64,000 nt of DNA from Mycobacterium vicinigordonae (GTDB lineage Bacteria > Actinomycetota > Actinomycetes > Mycobacteriales > Mycobacteriaceae). Under the pieces are notes generated by a model. It was not told the origin of the DNA. It did not search any database and worked only from the letters and a program-made list of their open reading frames with translations. The stretch covers positions 62,001 to 126,000 of the forward strand of contig NZ_CP059165.1 in the NCBI RefSeq assembly GCF_013466425.1, read 5' to 3'. The translations under genes were made by a program, and so were the position numbers. Shown in pieces: positions 51,733 to 60,559 of the stretch (its first letter is position 1; each line of letters opens with the position of its first letter).

Positions 51733-52761
51733 GTGACGACCGGACTGCGCCGCGCCGCAATGGCTCTCGTGGTATTTGTCGTGGTGTGCGCCATGTGTGC
51801 ATTCGGGTTGCTTGCAGTCTTCGCGCAATTGAGATTCGACGATGTTCAGGCATACCGGGCGGTCTTCTCGGATGTTAGTGGCCTCAAGGAAGGCGACTTT
51901 GTCCGCATTGCGGGCGTGGAGGTTGGCAAGGTCAAGAAGATCTCGATTACCAAGGAGGGGACCGCCCTCGTCGAGTTCTCTGCCAACGCAACCGTGGCCT
52001 TGACGAACAGCACTGCCGCGGCAATCCGCTGGGCTGACCCCATCGGCACCCGTTACCTTGCGTTGCTGGAAGGAGCCGATGGAGCGCGCAAGCTCAACCC
52101 CGGCGACATAATTCCGATCGATAGAACCGAGCCAGCGCTGGATCTCGACACACTTCTCGGTGGCTTTCGACCGCTGTTCCGTGCACTCGAACCAGACCAG
52201 GTAAACGCCCTGAGTGGCCAGCTAATTCAAGCCTTTCAAGGCGAAGGCGCAACGATTGGCTCGTTCCTGACCGAAGCGGCTGCCGTCACCACCAAGCTCG
52301 CGGATCGTGACCACTTAATCGGGGAGGTGATCAACCACCTCAACGCCGTTCTGCAATCACTGGGTGACCAAAGCAATCAGTTCGCCAAGGCGGTGGATTC
52401 ACTGTCATCACTGGTTAGAGGACTAGCCGAGAAGAGGTCGGACATAACGAACGCCGTGGCGTACACCAATGCGTCTTCGGCAACGATCACCGACCTCTTA
52501 CAGCGGATAAGACCATCCTGGAAGGCCAACACGGTCCAGTCGGATCGCGTGACCTCGATTGTTCTCGCCGACCACGACTACTTCGACAACCTTCTCAATA
52601 CGTTGCCGGATTCGTACCGGAAACTCAGCCGTCTCGGCCTCTACGGCGACTTCTTCACTTACTACCTGTGCGATGTGTTCTTGAAGGTTAACGGCAAAGG
52701 GGGCCAACCGGTGTACATCAAGCTGGTTGGCCAAGATTCGGGGCGGTGTTCGCCGAAATGA
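51733..52761 (+). CDS. mceB: MceB protein
   Basis: A 342-residue Mce protein from GTG (VTTGLRRAAMALVVFVVVCA), chosen because the membrane helix begins there and GAGGGAGGG lies just upstream. The MCE domain (YRAVFSDVSGLKEGDFVRIA, GVEVGKVKKIS) and a helical region (FLTEAAAVTTKLADRDHLIG) are followed by DYFDNLLNTLPDSYRKLSRL and a cysteine pair near the end (YYLCD; GRCSPK). It lacks the proline tail of the others. Confidence 0.93.
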   Translation: MTTGLRRAAMALVVFVVVCAMCAFGLLAVFAQLRFDDVQAYRAVFSDVSGLKEGDFVRIAGVEVGKVKKISITKEGTALVEFSANATVALTNSTAAAIRWADPIGTRYLALLEGADGARKLNPGDIIPIDRTEPALDLDTLLGGFRPLFRALEPDQVNALSGQLIQAFQGEGATIGSFLTEAAAVTTKLADRDHLIGEVINHLNAVLQSLGDQSNQFAKAVDSLSSLVRGLAEKRSDITNAVAYTNASSATITDLLQRIRPSWKANTVQSDRVTSIVLADHDYFDNLLNTLPDSYRKLSRLGLYGDFFTYYLCDVFLKVNGKGGQPVYIKLVGQDSGRCSPK

Positions 52762-54092
52762 GACCCTTCGCGGATCGAAGTCCGTTCATCATCGGGCTTG
52801 TCGGCATGTTGCTATGCGTGGTGATAGCGGGGGCCACGCTGAACTACGACAAGCTGCCTTTCGTCACGACGGACAAGCAGTACTCGGCGTTCTTCGCCGA
52901 GGCGGGTGGATTGAAGGTCGGCGCGCCGGTGGAGGTCGCTGGCTACCGGATCGGATCGGTGAAATCCATCAGCTTGGATGGCGCCCGCGTGTTGGTGAAA
53001 TTCGCCATAGACAAGGACGTACACCTGGGAAGCCGCAGCGAAGCGAACATTAGAACTAAGACCCTGCTGGGGGCCAAGCTACTTCAAATCACCACATTGG
53101 GCGACGGTGAGCTGACGGCGCCCATCCCGATCGAACGGACAAAGGCGCCGTACCAGTTGCCGGATGCGCTGGGTGACTTGACGAGGACGATCAGTGGCAT
53201 CGACACCGGGACAATGACTAACGCGTTAGCGACCCTCTCAGAGACATTTCGAGACACCCCGCCCGAGTTGAAGGAAGCGGTCGACGGCGTGGCGCGCTTC
53301 GCGCAGACGCTGGATGCGCGCGATGCGCAGCTGCGAAGTCTATTGGCGAATGCGAGTAAAGCTACGCACGTGCTATCCGAGCGTACTGACCAACTCGTGG
53401 GATTGGTCGGCAGTACCAACGCACTCTTGATCGAACTGCGGTCCCAAAGCGTTGCGGTAGATAATATCTCGGCAAACCTGTCGGCGTTCGCTCGACAACT
53501 CAAGGCCTTCATAAACGAGAACCAAACAAGTCTGCGCCCGGCACTCGACAAACTGAATGGTGTTCTCACGCTCGTTGACAACCGAAAGGACCGGATCCAG
53601 CAGGCGGTCAAGTATCTCAACCAGTACGCTTTGTCGCTCGGCGAGGTCGTAGGGTCCGGGCCCTTTTTCAAGGCATACATCGTCAACCTGCTTCCGGGGC
53701 AGTTTATCCAACCGTTCATCGACGCGGCCTTTTCAGATTTGGGCTTGGATCCCAACGTGTTGCTGCCCTCCCATCGGACGGACCCGCAGACTGGGCAGCC
53801 AGCTACCCCACCGCTACCGGTGCCATACCCTCGAACAGGCCAGGGCGGCGCGCCTCGCCTCACGCTGCCGGACGCCATTACCGGCAACCCTGGCGATCCA
53901 AGGTACCCATATCGGGAGCCGCTGCCTGCGCCGGCGCCGGGCGGTCCGCCGCCGGGTCCGCCCGCACCGGCCGCACCAGGACCGGGGTCTACTCCGGAGC
54001 CCACTCCGTCTCCGGTGTATCACCCCGCCCCGAACGAGGTGCCGCCCCCAGGCGCCCCGCCGGTACCCGGACCCACAGGAGGAGGACAGTGA
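52758..54092 (+). CDS. mceC: MceC protein
   Basis: A 444-residue Mce protein. ATG (MRPFADRSPF) overlaps the mceB stop by ATGA; an earlier GTG in frame is less likely. N-terminal helix FIIGLVGMLLCVVIAGATLN, MCE domain (YSAFFAEAGGLKVGAPVEVA, GYRIGSVKSIS), long helical tunnel region, and a Pro/Gly/Ala-rich tail of about 90 residues typical of MceC. Confidence 0.94.
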   Translation: MRPFADRSPFIIGLVGMLLCVVIAGATLNYDKLPFVTTDKQYSAFFAEAGGLKVGAPVEVAGYRIGSVKSISLDGARVLVKFAIDKDVHLGSRSEANIRTKTLLGAKLLQITTLGDGELTAPIPIERTKAPYQLPDALGDLTRTISGIDTGTMTNALATLSETFRDTPPELKEAVDGVARFAQTLDARDAQLRSLLANASKATHVLSERTDQLVGLVGSTNALLIELRSQSVAVDNISANLSAFARQLKAFINENQTSLRPALDKLNGVLTLVDNRKDRIQQAVKYLNQYALSLGEVVGSGPFFKAYIVNLLPGQFIQPFIDAAFSDLGLDPNVLLPSHRTDPQTGQPATPPLPVPYPRTGQGGAPRLTLPDAITGNPGDPRYPYREPLPAPAPGGPPPGPPAPAAPGPGSTPEPTPSPVYHPAPNEVPPPGAPPVPGPTGGGQ

Positions 54093-55444
54093 ACGCATCG
54101 CGCAGAGCCAAAATTGCGCTTTCAGTGGCCCTCGGCATGATGCTCGTCGGCGGAATCGCTGTTGTGGCAATCGGTCTCGGCGCAGAGCGCAAGACCCGCA
54201 TCACCGCATACTTCGACAACACCAACGGACTGTTCTCAGGTGACGAAGTGCGCATCCTTGGTGTGGCCGTCGGCAAGGTCGACACAATCGTCCCCCAGCC
54301 GGATCGGGCGAAGGTCACGATGTATGTCGACTCCAAGTACAAGATTCCGGCCAATGCGATGGCTGCGATCCTCTCGCCGCAACTAGTCACCGCTCGCGCC
54401 GTGCAATTGACTCCTGCTTACACCGGCGGACCAGTCATGAGCGATGGCGCGGTGATTCCTTTGGACCGCACCGCTGTTCCGGTGGAATGGGACGACCTAC
54501 GTCAAGAACTCCAAAAGCTAACTGACGCCTTGCAACCCACCAAGGACGGCGGGCTCAGCAAGCTTGGCGAACTCGTCAGTACGGCCGCCAACAACCTGCG
54601 TGGCCGTGGTGTTGACATCCGCCAGGCTGTGGTAAAGATGGCGCAAGCCCTGTCTATATTAGGCGACCACAGCGACGACATATTTCTGACGATCAAGAAC
54701 CTCGCCACCGTAGTGTCTGCGCTTCAGGACAGCACCGACGCGATGCAGGCGATGAACCGCAATTTGGCTGCGGTCACCTCGCTGCTCGCCGACGATCCCG
54801 ACGAAGTCGGGCACGCAATCGCAGACCTTAATGCGGTCGTTGGTGACGCAAACCACTTCATTGCAGACAATCGCGAAGCGCTGGGGACCACTGCGGACAA
54901 GCTTGCGTCAATCACTACTGTCGTCCACGACAGCGTCGATGACATCAAACAGGCGCTACACGTCTTTCCAAACGTATTGCAGAACGTGACCAACATCTTC
55001 CAGCCTGCACAGGCATCCCTCACGGGCGCTCTGGCCATGACCAACTTCAACAATCCAATCTCATTCTTGTGCGGCGCAATTGAGGCAGCGTCGCGGCTCG
55101 GGAATGAGCGGTCGGCGAAGCTTTGCGTCCAATACCTTGCACCAATTATCAAGAACCGCCAGTGGAACGCACTTCCTATTGGGTTAAATCCGTTTGTCGG
55201 TGCGGCAGCGCGACCGAACGAGATCACATATACAGAAGACTGGATGCGTCCGGACTTTGTGCCTGCACCACCTCCGGTGTCGCCGCCGCTTGCGCCAGCC
55301 CCGACGGATGTGCAGGCATCGGCGGCGCCAGGCGGCCCGGCTTCGGCGGAACAAGGAGCTACGGCTAGCGCAGGCGACGCAATTCCTACGAACCCGGCGC
55401 AAGGACTACCCGGCATGATGGTTCCGCCCGGAGGTGGCTCGTGA
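54089..55444 (+). CDS. mceD: MceD protein
   Basis: A 451-residue Mce protein, GTG start in GTGA overlap with mceC. N-terminal helix (IALSVALGMMLVGGIAVVAI), MCE domain (ITAYFDNTNGLFSGDEVRIL, GVAVGKVDTIV) and a helical region ending HVFPNVLQNVTNIFQPAQAS. Next comes NNPISFLCGAIEAASRLGNE, typical of MceD, and a low-complexity Pro/Ala tail. Confidence 0.94.
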   Translation: MNASRRAKIALSVALGMMLVGGIAVVAIGLGAERKTRITAYFDNTNGLFSGDEVRILGVAVGKVDTIVPQPDRAKVTMYVDSKYKIPANAMAAILSPQLVTARAVQLTPAYTGGPVMSDGAVIPLDRTAVPVEWDDLRQELQKLTDALQPTKDGGLSKLGELVSTAANNLRGRGVDIRQAVVKMAQALSILGDHSDDIFLTIKNLATVVSALQDSTDAMQAMNRNLAAVTSLLADDPDEVGHAIADLNAVVGDANHFIADNREALGTTADKLASITTVVHDSVDDIKQALHVFPNVLQNVTNIFQPAQASLTGALAMTNFNNPISFLCGAIEAASRLGNERSAKLCVQYLAPIIKNRQWNALPIGLNPFVGAAARPNEITYTEDWMRPDFVPAPPPVSPPLAPAPTDVQASAAPGGPASAEQGATASAGDAIPTNPAQGLPGMMVPPGGGS

Positions 55445-56586
55445 CTAAGGCCGCGCAAAACATCAAATTGGGTCTAGCCTTGGTCGTTACGCTTCTGGTC
55501 GTCTCGTGCGTGCCTGGTTGCCAATGGCAGGGACTGAATTCGATAGCGATGCCAGGCACAGCGGGCCGCGGTGATCACGCTTTCGAAGTGCGCGCCCAAA
55601 TGCGCGACGTCGGTTACCTCGAGGAAAACTCGCGCGTTCGGGTGGGCGACGCGAACGTTGGGACGGTAACCAAGATCGAGCGCGAGGGGTGGCACGCATT
55701 AATCACCATGAGGCTCAACGGCGATGTCCATCTTCCGGCCAACGCCACGGCGACCCTTGGCCAAACCAGCCTACTAGGCTCGCTGCACGTCGAACTCGCG
55801 GCGCCGACGGTAGGCCCACCCGTAGGTCGACTGACAAATGGGGCATTAATCCCACTGCGCAGCTCGGCGGCGTTCCCGCGAACCGATCAGACGCTGGCTG
55901 TCATATCCCTGCTGCTCAACGGTGGCGGTGTGGGCGAGGTCCAAGACATAGTGCGGGCGTTCTCGACCGCGCTTAGTGGCCGGGGGAAGGACCTCAAGAG
56001 CCTCATCCGTCAAATCAACGAGTTCGTTGGTCGGCTCCATGGGCAGACAGATGACATCATCGCTGCCACCGAGAGCTTTAACCGGCTTGTTAAACAGTTG
56101 GCAGATCAGAAGCCTGTATTGGACAACGCATTGCGTACAGTGCCCAATGCACTTGAGGTCCTGAACGCCCGGCGTGATCACCTCACCGAGGCATTCAAAG
56201 CGTTCGGGCAGTTCAGCGCACTCGCCACCAAAGCGGTTAATTCCACGAAGCAAAACTTGGACCAGGAACTGCGTGACTTCGGCCCGATTCTGCAGTCGCT
56301 GGCCGACGCTGGACCGTCGTTGACTAGAGGTTTGAGCCTGCTCGCTACCTTCCCATGGGCGGACGAAACGTTAGGCAACATGGTTCGCGGCGATTACGTC
56401 AACGTGGGCCTGACTGTCGACCTGACCCTCAGTCGAATCGACAGAAGCCTCTTCACCGGCACCCGTTGGGAAGGTAACTTGACTGAACTCGAAATGCAGT
56501 GGGGTCGCACCATCGGGCAGTTACCAAGCCCTTACACGGCAGGCAATCCGCTTGTGGCTCCCTATAATTGGAATCAGGGACCGTGA
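55441..56586 (+). CDS. mceE: MceE lipoprotein (LprK-like)
   Basis: A 381-residue Mce lipoprotein. The signal peptide (LGLALVVTLLVVSCVPGCQW) has two candidate lipobox cysteines, C23 and C27. The MCE domain (HAFEVRAQMRDVGYLEENSR, VRVGDANVGTVTKIE) and the helical region follow, ending near LVAPYNWNQGP. GTGA overlap with mceD. MceE is the only lipid-anchored member of the hexamer in known systems. Confidence 0.94.
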   Translation: MTKAAQNIKLGLALVVTLLVVSCVPGCQWQGLNSIAMPGTAGRGDHAFEVRAQMRDVGYLEENSRVRVGDANVGTVTKIEREGWHALITMRLNGDVHLPANATATLGQTSLLGSLHVELAAPTVGPPVGRLTNGALIPLRSSAAFPRTDQTLAVISLLLNGGGVGEVQDIVRAFSTALSGRGKDLKSLIRQINEFVGRLHGQTDDIIAATESFNRLVKQLADQKPVLDNALRTVPNALEVLNARRDHLTEAFKAFGQFSALATKAVNSTKQNLDQELRDFGPILQSLADAGPSLTRGLSLLATFPWADETLGNMVRGDYVNVGLTVDLTLSRIDRSLFTGTRWEGNLTELEMQWGRTIGQLPSPYTAGNPLVAPYNWNQGP

Positions 56587-56587
56587 C

Positions 56588-58015
56588 ATGCGCCTTACCA
56601 GATTAGTGCGAGGGCAGCTCGTGGTATTCACGATCATAACCGTGATCGCCGGCGCTGTAATCCTCTTCGGATACATCAAGGTCCCGGCGATGATGGGTAT
56701 CGGTCGCTACGTAGTCACCGTGCAGCTGCCGCACGCTGCTGGCCTATATACCGGCGGAAATGTGACATACCGCGGCACCGAGGTCGGGCGGGTAAAGCGC
56801 GTGCATCTCACCAATAATGGTGTAGTAGCGGAGCTATCACTACGGTCGGACATCGCAATTCCAGCTGATACGGACGCACAGGTGCACAGCGCATCGAGCA
56901 TTGGTGAGCAGTACGTCGCGTTGTCACCCCGCACCGGCAACGGCCCTACACTCCACGACGGTTACGTGATTCCGCTGAATCGCGTAACCGTGCCGCCCGA
57001 CATCAATGAGCTAGTCAACGCCGCCAACCGTGGTCTGAAGGCGATTCCGCGCGACGACGTGCGAACGGTGATCGACGAGTCTTACGCTGCCGTCGGTGGC
57101 CTAGGTCCGGAACTCTCCCGGATCGTCGCCGGGTCGACCAAGCTGGCCATCGACGCTGATAAGAACTTGGGCACGCTTACGGATGTGATCGATCGGATCA
57201 AGCCCGTGCTGGATTCACAAGCATCGACGTCCGACGAGATCCAATCCTGGGCCGCCCATATCGCCACAGTTACTAGGCAAGTTCGAGACAACGATTCTTC
57301 ATTCGCGGGTCTGCTCCAGAATGGTCCTGCCGCGGTTGACGAAGCACGACAGCTCGTGGAGCGGCTCCGGCCAACGCTACCGGTACTGCTCGCGAACCTG
57401 GTGAGCGTCGGCCAGGTGGCCGTAGCTTACCAGCCGGCGATCGAGCAGCTGTTGGTGTTACTGCCCGAGGGAGTTGCCGCAATGCAGGCACACGCGCTTG
57501 CGAATAAGGACAGCAAGCACCCCGGAGGGTATCTGGACTTCAATCTCAACCTGAATCTGCCGCCGCCGTGTACCACCGGGTATTTACCTGCCCAGCAGCA
57601 ACGTACTGCGAACTTCGAGGATTCACCCGAGCGTCCAGCGGCTGATTTATATTGCCGGATACCGCAAGACGCGCCCAATGACGTTCGCGGGGCACGCAAT
57701 TATCCGTGCCTTACCCGGCCAGGGAAGCGTGCGCCTACGGTCAAGATGTGTGAGAGCGACGAACAGTACGTGCCGCTCAACGACGGCAACAACTGGAAGG
57801 GCGACCCAAACGCCACGTTGTCGGGACAAGACATCCCGCAACTTGCACCCCCGACGCCGCCAGTCCAGATACTGCCGCCAATTGGCATCGCAAACTACGA
57901 CCCCGCGACAGGCACGTATGTCGGTCCAGATGGACACGTCTACACCCAAGGTGATCTAGCTCAGAGTCCGGGGGGAAGGACGTGGCAATCAATGTTGACG
58001 CCTCCGACACGCTAA
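56588..58015 (+). CDS. mceF: MceF protein
   Basis: A 475-residue Mce protein beginning MRLTRLVRGQLVVFTIITVI, with ATG one base after the mceE stop. MCE domain (VTVQLPHAAGLYTGGNVTYR, GTEVGRVKRVH) and helical region, then the MceF-type cysteine-bearing part (LPPPCTTGYLPAQQQRTANF; DLYCRIP; NYPCLTRPGKRAP). The tail holds YDPATGTYVGPDGHVYTQGD, found in many MceF proteins. It completes the A-F set. Confidence 0.95.
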   Translation: MRLTRLVRGQLVVFTIITVIAGAVILFGYIKVPAMMGIGRYVVTVQLPHAAGLYTGGNVTYRGTEVGRVKRVHLTNNGVVAELSLRSDIAIPADTDAQVHSASSIGEQYVALSPRTGNGPTLHDGYVIPLNRVTVPPDINELVNAANRGLKAIPRDDVRTVIDESYAAVGGLGPELSRIVAGSTKLAIDADKNLGTLTDVIDRIKPVLDSQASTSDEIQSWAAHIATVTRQVRDNDSSFAGLLQNGPAAVDEARQLVERLRPTLPVLLANLVSVGQVAVAYQPAIEQLLVLLPEGVAAMQAHALANKDSKHPGGYLDFNLNLNLPPPCTTGYLPAQQQRTANFEDSPERPAADLYCRIPQDAPNDVRGARNYPCLTRPGKRAPTVKMCESDEQYVPLNDGNNWKGDPNATLSGQDIPQLAPPTPPVQILPPIGIANYDPATGTYVGPDGHVYTQGDLAQSPGGRTWQSMLTPPTR

Positions 58016-58089
58016 GGCGTGCCTTTGAGGCTGATGTTGACGGCGCGGCGAATCGCGTCAAGAGTAAGTACCGGAACCGACGCGGATAG
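57982..58089 (+). CDS. 35-codon frame, possible remnant of a Mce-associated protein gene
   Basis: GTG after GGGGGGAAGGAC, overlapping the end of mceF, reads VAINVDASDTLRRAFEADVD and then GAANRVKSKYRNRRG before a TAG. Mce operons are normally followed by genes for Mce-associated membrane proteins that begin with an acidic stretch, then a basic run and a membrane helix. This frame has the acidic and basic parts and stops where the helix should start. A hydrophobic piece in another frame follows. It is probably a broken gene. Confidence 0.3.
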   Translation: MAINVDASDTLRRAFEADVDGAANRVKSKYRNRRG

Positions 58090-58639
58090 GCTCCGTGCCA
58101 AGGATATTCGATCAGTGCTGATAACTGCATTGGTGGCCAGCTGTGTTGGTCGTCAAGGGAATATCGGCCGCACTACCGCTACCACGGGCCGAAAGTCGCT
58201 TCAGCGCGTATGCCTTGTGCGTGAGGGCAATCCGTAATCAGCGCCTTCGCGCACGGGTCTTGACTTCGATCAGTGAGTTCGAGTCGATAAGTCTCCCAAG
58301 AGATATCGCAAATAGCGTCCTGACGAGCACCGCCCCAAGTCACCGATCACACCCTGTCTCCAATTTGCTTTGACCAACTGGTCGACGTGAGCGAGAAGTG
58401 GATTAAACACCGCGATCGGCGACTACCGCGCACACACGATAACCAGATCTACTGAATTGGCCGCGAAGAAAGTCAGAACGATTGAAAGTCCACTGGACTA
58501 TCGCGCGAATCCATGACAGTACGGCGTTGTAATCGATTGGAGCACTGCAGGTGTACATCGCGTCAGCCCCTCGAGAACCAGAACCGTATCCCTGCAGCGC
58601 ATTGCGCGTGGCCCGTCACGAGCAAAGGGAACAGATCAA
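58090..58639. other. gap after the mce operon
   Basis: No secure gene. Fragments in two frames (for example RSVLITALVASCVGRQGNIG near 58110) may belong to the broken Mce-associated gene. The DNA is AT-richer than its surroundings. No strong hairpin was seen. The promoter of the esterase gene should lie in the right part. Confidence 0.4.
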
Positions 58640-59746
58640 GTGACCGGCACTACCGTCGAAGGGCTGGTATTGCCCGGCAGACTCGGTAACCCCGATCTCA
58701 CATTCGGTGAAGACCCTCGAGCCGACCCGAGGCTTGTGGCGGCCCTGGCGCGTTTCGGGCTCGACGGCCACTCCGACCTGCCGCCGGTCACGCCGAACTC
58801 GCCGTCGTCCGACATCCTTAACTTCGCGAACGGACTCGAGCGGCAGTTTCAGGGCTTGTTCGACGCGCTGTTCGCCGATGTTGCGCCGGCAGTTGGCGTA
58901 AATCGTGACGAGGTAACTATTTCCGCTCCCGACGGCCATCAGATTCGGTTGTACATACATGCGCCAGCGGATCGCGGTAGCGGGCGAATCCCGTGCATCG
59001 TTCACTTCCACGGTGGTGGGATGAGCATTATCACCGCGGCTGACCGCCCATACGTCGTATTTCGGGATGCGTTGGCGGAGTGCGGATCTCTTGTCATCGG
59101 TGTCGAGTTTCGCAACGCCGCAGGATGTCTGGGCCACCATCCGTTCCCGGCGGGGCTCGACGACTGCGAATCGGCGTTGCGGTGGGTGTTCAACCAGCGC
59201 GCCGCGCTAGGGGTTGGAGCGATCACCCTCGTGGGTGAATCCGGAGGCGGGAACCTCGCACTATCGCTTGCCTTGCGCGCTGTTCGCGACGGCTGGGCTC
59301 AGCAGATCGGCGGTGTGTACGCCCAGTGCCCCTTCATCTCCAACCAGTGGTCCCAGCGCCCGCTCGCATTCCCCTCAATGCGCGAGAACGACGCCTACGT
59401 GGTGTCGTGCGCGCTGCTAGCCATCCTCGGCGCCACCTATGACCCGACCGCAAGCCATTCGTCGGACCCAACGTGCTGGCCGCTAATGGCGCGCGACGAT
59501 GAGCTGACCGGTCTACCGCCCCATGTCATTTCGCTCAATGAACTAGATCCCCTCCGCGACGAAGGCCTCGCATACATGCGGCGGCTGCGCACCGCGGGCG
59601 TCAGCGTCGTCGGTCGCACGGTACATGGCACTTGCCACGCGGCCGACATCATGTTCGGCCCGGTCATCCCCGACATCTTCGCTGCGTCGGTCGGCGATGT
59701 GAGCAGGTTCGCGCATTTCCAGTCAACGCTAGGAGAGATAAATTGA
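58640..59746 (+). CDS. alpha/beta-hydrolase of the hormone-sensitive-lipase type
   Basis: A 368-residue HSL/Lip-family esterase. It has HFHGGGMSI (HGGG at 124-127), the nucleophile S201 in GESGGG, Asp in NELDPLRDEG and His in GTCHAAD. GTG start. An N-terminal cap of about 85 residues precedes the core. It overlaps the SDR gene (TTGA) and so belongs to an esterase-SDR-monooxygenase unit. That would fit release of an alcohol from an ester made by a Baeyer-Villiger reaction, then its oxidation. Confidence 0.9.
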   Translation: MTGTTVEGLVLPGRLGNPDLTFGEDPRADPRLVAALARFGLDGHSDLPPVTPNSPSSDILNFANGLERQFQGLFDALFADVAPAVGVNRDEVTISAPDGHQIRLYIHAPADRGSGRIPCIVHFHGGGMSIITAADRPYVVFRDALAECGSLVIGVEFRNAAGCLGHHPFPAGLDDCESALRWVFNQRAALGVGAITLVGESGGGNLALSLALRAVRDGWAQQIGGVYAQCPFISNQWSQRPLAFPSMRENDAYVVSCALLAILGATYDPTASHSSDPTCWPLMARDDELTGLPPHVISLNELDPLRDEGLAYMRRLRTAGVSVVGRTVHGTCHAADIMFGPVIPDIFAASVGDVSRFAHFQSTLGEIN

Positions 59747-60519
59747 CGGATTCGGTTCGGGAATCAGGTCTCGTTGCCGGCAAGGTGGCCGTTGTCACCG
59801 GGGCTGCGAGCGGGCTTGGTCGCGCGATCGCGCTGGCACTTGATCGCGAGGGTGCAAAAGCTGTCGTTGTGGCAGACCTGCACCGTGAGCCGCGTGAAGG
59901 TGGTCCCGCCACAGATGTGGTCTTGCGATGTCCATCAAAGTACGTGGAGTGCGATGTCACTAACCCGGACGATGTCGAGCGGGCTGTTTCAGCGGCCGAT
60001 GAGTTCGGTGGAGTGGACATCATGGTGAATAACGCCGGAATCGTCGTCATTAAGCCGTTCTTAGAGTTCACAGAAGACGAGTACGACCGCCAGATGGCTG
60101 TCAATGCCAAAGGGGTGTTCTTCGGAACGCAAGCGGCGGGGCGGCGGATGGCCCAAAGAGGTGCAGGTGTGATCGTCAACATGTCCAGCGTCGCCGCACT
60201 GGCTGGCTCGGCGGACTGGAGTGGGTATTCGGCATCGAAAGCTGCGGCAAAGCTGATCAGTTCGTCAGCTGCGCAAGCCCTCGCACCTAGTGGCGTACGG
60301 GTCAATTCGCTGCATCCGGGGTTAGTCACCACGGAGATGGCGCGCAGCGACCTCGGCGTCGCCGATGGGGACGTGGCGAAAGCCTTTGCCATACCGTTTG
60401 GTCGGGCGGCGTGCCCGGATGAGATAGCCGACGTGGCGGTAGTGATGTGCAGCGATCTGTCCCGCTACATGACGGGCTCCGCCGTGGTTGTCGATGGCGG
60501 CATGATCAACACCCTCTGA
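59743..60519 (+). CDS. short-chain dehydrogenase/reductase
   Basis: A 258-residue SDR. The TTG start after AGGAGAG overlaps the esterase stop. Cofactor motif TGAASGLG at 19-26, NNAG near 95, the catalytic serine in MSSVAALAG, YSASK near 165 and HPGLVTTEM follow the classical SDR pattern. It probably oxidises or reduces an alcohol/ketone of the pathway. The specificity is unknown. Confidence 0.92.
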   Translation: MTDSVRESGLVAGKVAVVTGAASGLGRAIALALDREGAKAVVVADLHREPREGGPATDVVLRCPSKYVECDVTNPDDVERAVSAADEFGGVDIMVNNAGIVVIKPFLEFTEDEYDRQMAVNAKGVFFGTQAAGRRMAQRGAGVIVNMSSVAALAGSADWSGYSASKAAAKLISSSAAQALAPSGVRVNSLHPGLVTTEMARSDLGVADGDVAKAFAIPFGRAACPDEIADVAVVMCSDLSRYMTGSAVVVDGGMINTL

Positions 60520-60559
60520 TAGCCGAGCGTGTGTTGCCAAACGACGAAGGATTAGGTCA

